Part shown: in pieces, positions 5,743 through 9,469 of the stretch
How the letters are laid out: the number at the start of each line of letters is the position of its first letter
Numbering within the stretch: the first letter of the stretch is position 1
Notes under the pieces: generated by a model
Told to the model about the DNA's origin: nothing
Databases searched by the model: none
The model's input: only the letters and a program-made list of their open reading frames with translations
NCBI GenBank assembly: GCA_902783735.1
Contig: CACZSE010000258.1
Location: 1 to 9,469, forward strand
Length of the DNA: 9,469 nucleotides
Direction of reading: 5' to 3'
DNA from: an uncultured Lachnospiraceae bacterium
Lineage (GTDB): Bacteria > Bacillota > Clostridia > Lachnospirales > Lachnospiraceae
Translations under genes and position numbers: made by a program

Positions 5743-7377
5743 TTAACCTTCTTTTTCACTTTCCGAGATAGAGAATGCTATATTAACAGCATGGTCTGCT
5801 ATTCTCTCCAATCCTGACAATATATCCGAGAAGATCATGCCGGCGTCAGGTGTACACTCGTTGTTCTTGAGCCTTTCCACATGAGCCTGCTGGAGATCTC
5901 TCTCCATGTCGTCTATCTTATCTTCCAGATCGATGATATCCTGCATATGCTCTTCTTTTCCGTGTGCAAACATCTCAACGGAATAACGATAGCAGTCATT
6001 TACCATATCCAACATACGGCCCATTTCTCTCTGAGCCTCTTTGCTGAACTCTATCCCCTGTTCTTTTCTTGTCACTGCGGCATCTGCGATATTTTCCGCA
6101 TGATCTCCGACTCTTTCTATATCATTGGCCACATGGAAAAGCGCACCGATACTCTTTAAGTCTTCGATGGGAAGCGTTGTCTGGTTGATCTTTACCATGT
6201 AGCTGGTTATTGCCTTATTTAAGAAATTGATGTTTTTCTCGACTTCATATACCTCATCGATATCTTCCTGATCGAGAGTGATGAGAGCATTCATGGCTCT
6301 GTTCAGATTCTCACCCGCCAGATCTGCCATACGCTCCAATTCATTAATGACCTCAACCACTGCAGTTGCAGGGTTAAACACAACTTTGTTGCCTATATAC
6401 TTCAAAGTATAGCTTTCTCTGTAACCGACCTTCTTATCTTCACCGGGTACAAAGATATAGGTTAGTTTCACTATCAGCTCCGAGAAGGGCATGAGAATGA
6501 TAACCTGTGCTATTTTTATGATCGTATGAGAGTTTGCGACAAATCGTCCGTTGTCCGCAGATATGTGACGTACCGCATCCACAAAATAATCGGCCGCAAA
6601 CAGGAATATTACAAAGAATATAATGGTACCTATTATATTGAAGAGCAAATGTATAAAAGCTGCTCTCTTCGCGTTTTTCTTACCGGACAGGGATGCGAGC
6701 ATAGCCGAACTGCAGGCGCCGATATTACATCCTAATATAACAAATAAACAGATCTTCAGATCCAGCAATCCCTGGTTTGCCATTAACAGGATGATACTTA
6801 CCGTAACCGAAGAACTCTGGATGATACTTGTAGCCACGGTACCCAAAAGTACCGCAAGGAAAGGATTGTTCATGCCCGCAAGAGCATCTACAACCTCCTG
6901 AGATTCTTTAAGGCCGGCCATTGAGCCGCTCATAAGAGATAATCCCATAAATAAGATACCGAAGCCAAGAACTATATCGCCGATCTTCTTGACCGTCTCT
7001 TTTTTACAGAACATGACGACAACCGCTCCTGCCAGTACAAACACCGGCGCCACTTTTGAAAGATTGAAAGAAACAAGCTGTGAAGTGATCGTGGTACCTA
7101 TGTTCGCACCAAAAATAACTCCCGCCGCCTGAGTCAGTTCCATCAGTCCGGCATTAACGAAGCTGACCACCATTACAGTACACGCACTCGATGACTGAAT
7201 GATACCAGTGAATATGATGCCGACCAGTGCGCCCATAAACTTGTTCTTCGTAAACATAGCAAGTATGCTTCTTAGCTTGGCACCCGCCGCTTTCTCAATA
7301 CTTTCACTCATTAGTGACATGCCGAACAGGAAAAGGCCAAGTCCTCCGACCAATTCCAATAATATACCAGAATTCAT
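5743..7377 (-). CDS. Na/Pi cotransporter family protein with C-terminal PhoU-like domain
   Basis: This inner-membrane protein (544 aa) belongs to the NptA/YjbB Na+/phosphate cotransporter family (SLC34-like). Its two inverted repeats each carry the diagnostic QSSS motif: QSSSA at 61-65 and QSSSV at 187-191. These are accompanied by GANIGTTIT (90-98) and GCNIGACSSA (216-225). About eight hydrophobic segments fill residues 1-310. The rest (about 335-544) is a helical PhoU-like domain with NDIERVGDHAENI (418-430) and GLERIADHAVNIA (522-534), the acidic metal-binding type of repeat. ATG 7377 has AGAGGA a few bases upstream. It is the first gene of the four-gene block, after a 143-nt gap holding a candidate promoter. 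Relatives of this family export or import phosphate; the direction here cannot be read from the sequence. Confidence 0.95.
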   Translation of the reverse strand: MNSGILLELVGGLGLFLFGMSLMSESIEKAAGAKLRSILAMFTKNKFMGALVGIIFTGIIQSSSACTVMVVSFVNAGLMELTQAAGVIFGANIGTTITSQLVSFNLSKVAPVFVLAGAVVVMFCKKETVKKIGDIVLGFGILFMGLSLMSGSMAGLKESQEVVDALAGMNNPFLAVLLGTVATSIIQSSSVTVSIILLMANQGLLDLKICLFVILGCNIGACSSAMLASLSGKKNAKRAAFIHLLFNIIGTIIFFVIFLFAADYFVDAVRHISADNGRFVANSHTIIKIAQVIILMPFSELIVKLTYIFVPGEDKKVGYRESYTLKYIGNKVVFNPATAVVEVINELERMADLAGENLNRAMNALITLDQEDIDEVYEVEKNINFLNKAITSYMVKINQTTLPIEDLKSIGALFHVANDIERVGDHAENIADAAVTRKEQGIEFSKEAQREMGRMLDMVNDCYRYSVEMFAHGKEEHMQDIIDLEDKIDDMERDLQQAHVERLKNNECTPDAGMIFSDILSGLERIADHAVNIAFSISESEKEG

Positions 7378-7427
7378 GTTGTCCTCTTTTTAATCTTATT
7401 TATTTGTTTTTTGCCCATACATATTTA

Positions 7428-7456
7428 ATTTTGACGTATTTTGGGCTTAACGTCAA
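7428..7456 (-). promoter_or_regulatory. Candidate promoter and dyad operator upstream of the transporter operon
   Basis: In the truB-transporter gap, TTGACG (7456-7451, 5/6 to the -35 consensus) is followed after 17 nt by CAAAAT (7433-7428, 4/6 to the -10). The -35 hexamer is also the left arm of a perfect 6-bp dyad, TTGACG-N14-CGTCAA (7456-7431), so a bound regulator would block the promoter. A second interrupted dyad (GCCC...GGGC, with inner ATAC...GTAT) overlaps it to the left. The remainder of the 143-nt gap (7378-7520) shows no gene and no clear truB terminator. Confidence 0.4.
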
Positions 7457-7520
7457 GACCAAACGTATTCATATTGTCGAGGAGTCGTAGCGGAAACTAT
7501 GCTTCTCATTTAGAATTATG

Positions 7521-8396
7521 TCAACTTAGGAACATCTTGAACGGAGTATAGCATTTGTTTCTTTGAGAGTATTCATAAACTGCCGCAAATGTTCCGTCTT
7601 CAAGATATACCCTGATCCTGTCTTCGGTTTTGGGCAGATCCAACTGATTACCGTTAATGACACGCTTATTGTTTTCTCCGCTCACTCCGACCGAAGGATA
7701 ATCGCCAAAGACCTTGTCAACACTCTTTACAATGCTTTCGAGTTCTCCTTTTTTTTGAAGTTCTTCGATCTCTGACAGTGTATGAGCATCTTTAATGCAA
7801 AAGTCTCCGGATCTGATACGCTTAAGTGAAGTCATAACCGCACCGCAGCCCAACTTTTCACCAATATCATTGCACAAGGTTCTTATATATGTCCCCTTCG
7901 AACAGTCAACACGTATCACTGCCTCATTTTCGGACATATCAAGAATATCGATGGCATATATCTCTATCTCTCTGGCTTTTCTCTCTACTTCCACACCGGC
8001 CCTTGCAAGTTCGTAAAGTTTTTTTCCGTTTATCTTTATTGCCGAATACATTGGAGGAATCTGCTCTGATCTGCCTACAAAGCTCATTATGGCCGACTTA
8101 AACTGTTCCGCAGTTATGTTAACCTCTTTTTTTGAAATGATCTCACCCGATATGTCCTGTGTGTCAGTAACCAGCCCCAGTTTTATTGTGGCTTCGTACT
8201 CTTTTGTTTTGTCCGTCAAAAGGTCGCAGAGTTTGGTTGCCGAACCGATACATACCGGTAAGACCCCGACAGCATCGGGATCAAGAGTCCCTGTATGTCC
8301 GATCTTTCGGATCTTCGTGATCCCTCTTAACTTCGCAACAACATCGAAGGAGGTATAACCTCCTTCCTTGTAAACATTTATTATTCCGTTAATCAT
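7521..8396 (-). CDS. truB: tRNA pseudouridine(55) synthase TruB
   Basis: TruB isomerises U55 to pseudouridine in the T-loop of most tRNAs, in the cytoplasm. It is 291 aa, a normal length. It starts with the family opening INGIINVYKEGGYTSFDVV and has the catalytic motif GHTGTLDPDAVGVLP with nucleophile Asp39. Other family motifs are KEYEATIKLGLVTDTQD, QIPPMYSAIKINGKKLYELA and CSKGTYIRTLCNDIGEKLG. The C-terminal 60 residues or so fit the small PUA-like domain. ATG 8396 overlaps the nrnA stop by 8 nt and has no strong Shine-Dalgarno, suggesting translational coupling. In many Firmicutes ribF follows; here it does not. Confidence 0.96.
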   Translation of the reverse strand: MINGIINVYKEGGYTSFDVVAKLRGITKIRKIGHTGTLDPDAVGVLPVCIGSATKLCDLLTDKTKEYEATIKLGLVTDTQDISGEIISKKEVNITAEQFKSAIMSFVGRSEQIPPMYSAIKINGKKLYELARAGVEVERKAREIEIYAIDILDMSENEAVIRVDCSKGTYIRTLCNDIGEKLGCGAVMTSLKRIRSGDFCIKDAHTLSEIEELQKKGELESIVKSVDKVFGDYPSVGVSGENNKRVINGNQLDLPKTEDRIRVYLEDGTFAAVYEYSQRNKCYTPFKMFLS

Positions 8397-9339
8397 TGTA
8401 TTGTTTTTCTATCTGGCGCGAAAGATTATTTATGGCATCGTGGAATGTTCCCTCAAGAACACATCCCGCAGCACGCACATGCCCGCCCCCGCCAAAGTAA
8501 GTTGCGATAACCGAACAGTCTATGACTCCGTTAGAGCGCATGCTCACCTTATATTTTAACGGTTCCGTCTCGTACATAAATACGGCACAATCCACTCCTT
8601 TAGTGTATCTGAGCTGATTAACTATGCCATCCATGTCTTTAGATGTAACACCGTAAAACTTCATTGTCTTTGCATCGAGGTGTCCCACTATGCATCGTTT
8701 GTCCAAAAACAGCATGCTCTCAAGTATGGTCCTTCCCATTATCTGATTCTGGACATACGTCTTCTGATAAAACGTTTCTTCAATAAGCTTCGAAAAATCA
8801 AAGCCGTATTCTATAAGTTTTGCGGCCGTTCTTAATGTCTTGGGTGAAACATTCGAATACTGGAATACTCCGGTATCATGAACCATTCCAAGATAGATCG
8901 CCGTGGCTATATCGGTATCAATATATTTTTCATCCATGCAGTCAAAAACGAGTTCCGATGTGCTGCTGGCTCCGGGTACGATGTAATTTACATCACCGTC
9001 TCCGGGGTTCGTGATATGATGATCTATATTGATCCTCTTTTTTGCTCCCCAAAAAGCCGGTTCGCAATCACCGAGGCGCTCACCGTTACAATCCAAAGCA
9101 ATAAAAACATCGTGTGCATGCTTTGTACCGTCGGGCCTTTTTATCTCGTCAACTCCCTTAAGACAGTTAAAGACCGGAGAAAAGCTTTCCAGATATACAA
9201 ATGTCTGTGCCTCCGGCATGGCTTTTTTCAAGTATAAATACATCGCCATGCAGGAACCGATGCAATCGCCGTCGGGTCTGATATGACCTCCGACAGCTAT
9301 GCTCTTTGCACCTTTTACTTCTTCCAAAATATCAATCAT
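8389..9339 (-). CDS. nrnA: Bifunctional oligoribonuclease / pAp phosphatase NrnA (DHH/DHHA1)
   Basis: NrnA degrades 2-5 nt RNAs left by other RNases and dephosphorylates 3'-phosphoadenosine 5'-phosphate, using Mn2+. From ATG 9339 it is 316 aa. The DHH domain motifs are GGHIRPDGDC (H19, D23, D25), ALDCN (D83), NIDHH (D106-H107-H108) and VHDTG (D155). The DHHA1 domain has the RNA-binding signature FGGGGHVRAAG (282-292). The frame runs 12 codons further up to 9375, inside rbfA. I chose 9339 because its ATGATTGA overlaps the rbfA stop, because M-I-D-I-L-E-E is a usual family start, and because GAGGA lies about 11 nt upstream. Its place between rbfA and truB is the standard one. PNPase, encoded later in the window, leaves short oligonucleotides of the kind NrnA removes. 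Confidence 0.95.
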   Translation of the reverse strand: MIDILEEVKGAKSIAVGGHIRPDGDCIGSCMAMYLYLKKAMPEAQTFVYLESFSPVFNCLKGVDEIKRPDGTKHAHDVFIALDCNGERLGDCEPAFWGAKKRINIDHHITNPGDGDVNYIVPGASSTSELVFDCMDEKYIDTDIATAIYLGMVHDTGVFQYSNVSPKTLRTAAKLIEYGFDFSKLIEETFYQKTYVQNQIMGRTILESMLFLDKRCIVGHLDAKTMKFYGVTSKDMDGIVNQLRYTKGVDCAVFMYETEPLKYKVSMRSNGVIDCSVIATYFGGGGHVRAAGCVLEGTFHDAINNLSRQIEKQYND

Positions 9340-9469
9340 TCTTACTCTTTTCCTCATCCTGTCGTATGACCTCATCTATTTTATGAGACATGTCGACACC
9401 ATAGGCTATAGACTGATCAAGATAAAAGTGAATATCAGGTGTATTTCTCAGGTTGAGTTCCTTCGCCAA
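9332..9469 (-). CDS. rbfA: Ribosome-binding factor A, C-terminal 45 residues (partial)
   Basis: The reverse complement of the window's right edge translates in frame as LAKELNLRNTPDIHFYLDQS..., ending in KND and TGA (9334-9332). The pattern R-x-T-P-x-I-x-F-x-x-D-x-S followed by a basic/acidic helix is the C-terminal KH-domain end of RbfA, which matures the 16S 5' end and the 30S subunit. The 5' part lies beyond base 9469. Its stop overlaps the nrnA start by 8 nt, and rbfA-nrnA-truB is a widely conserved order. Confidence 0.9.
   Translation of the reverse strand: MAKELNLRNTPDIHFYLDQSIAYGVDMSHKIDEVIRQDEEKSKND

Noticed and set aside
7378..7520. Intrinsic terminator after truB
   Set aside because: No stem followed by a U-run on the transcribed strand was found. 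The GCCC/GGGC dyad is followed by A residues, so read-through from truB into the transporter is possible.

Overview
This window reads as a piece of a Lachnospiraceae-like (Firmicutes, Clostridia) chromosome. Evidence: all ten genes lie on the minus strand, base composition is moderate, there are AGGAGG-type ribosome binding sites, and the core is the widespread translation/RNA-decay cluster rbfA-nrnA-truB-...-rpsO-pnp. The two-component pair is also of a kind I associate with Lachnospiraceae: a 7TM LytS-type kinase with a REC plus SARP-like winged-helix regulator. The genus assignment (for example near Butyrivibrio) is inference only.

Layout in the direction of transcription (right to left). 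(1) 9469-7521: the 3' end of rbfA, then nrnA (DHH/DHHA1 nanoRNase and pAp phosphatase) and truB (tRNA Psi55 synthase), each overlapping the next by 8 nt. (2) 7520-7378: a 143-nt gap with a candidate promoter and overlapping dyads. (3) 7377-2131: a compact four-gene block of a Na/Pi cotransporter with a PhoU-like tail, a secreted SH3b-SH3b-NlpC/P60 peptidoglycan hydrolase, a sensor histidine kinase and a response regulator. The CDSs abut or overlap, so they are probably one operon. (4) 2130-1992: a weak terminator, a near-consensus promoter with an extended -10, and an ~87-nt leader. (5) 1991-1: rpsO (S15), a hairpin terminator/attenuator, a 79-nt near-continuous hairpin in the pnp leader, and the first 518 codons of pnp, cut off by the window edge.

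The flanks are housekeeping: ribosome maturation, nanoRNA degradation, tRNA modification, a small-subunit protein and the 3' exonuclease PNPase. The most distinctive thing is what separates them. In many Firmicutes truB is followed by ribF and then rpsO-pnp. Here ribF is absent from that slot and the phosphate-transport/cell-wall/two-component block takes its place. A plausible but untested reading is that the block is a self-contained envelope or phosphate response module. The second notable feature is the long pnp leader hairpin, which resembles the RNase III-processed rpsO-pnp leaders known in E. coli and Streptomyces. I found no CRISPR array, tRNA, rRNA, insertion sequence, phage gene or defence system. 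There is no gene-free stretch above 300 bases; the three largest gaps (169, 143 and 139 nt) are described as features.
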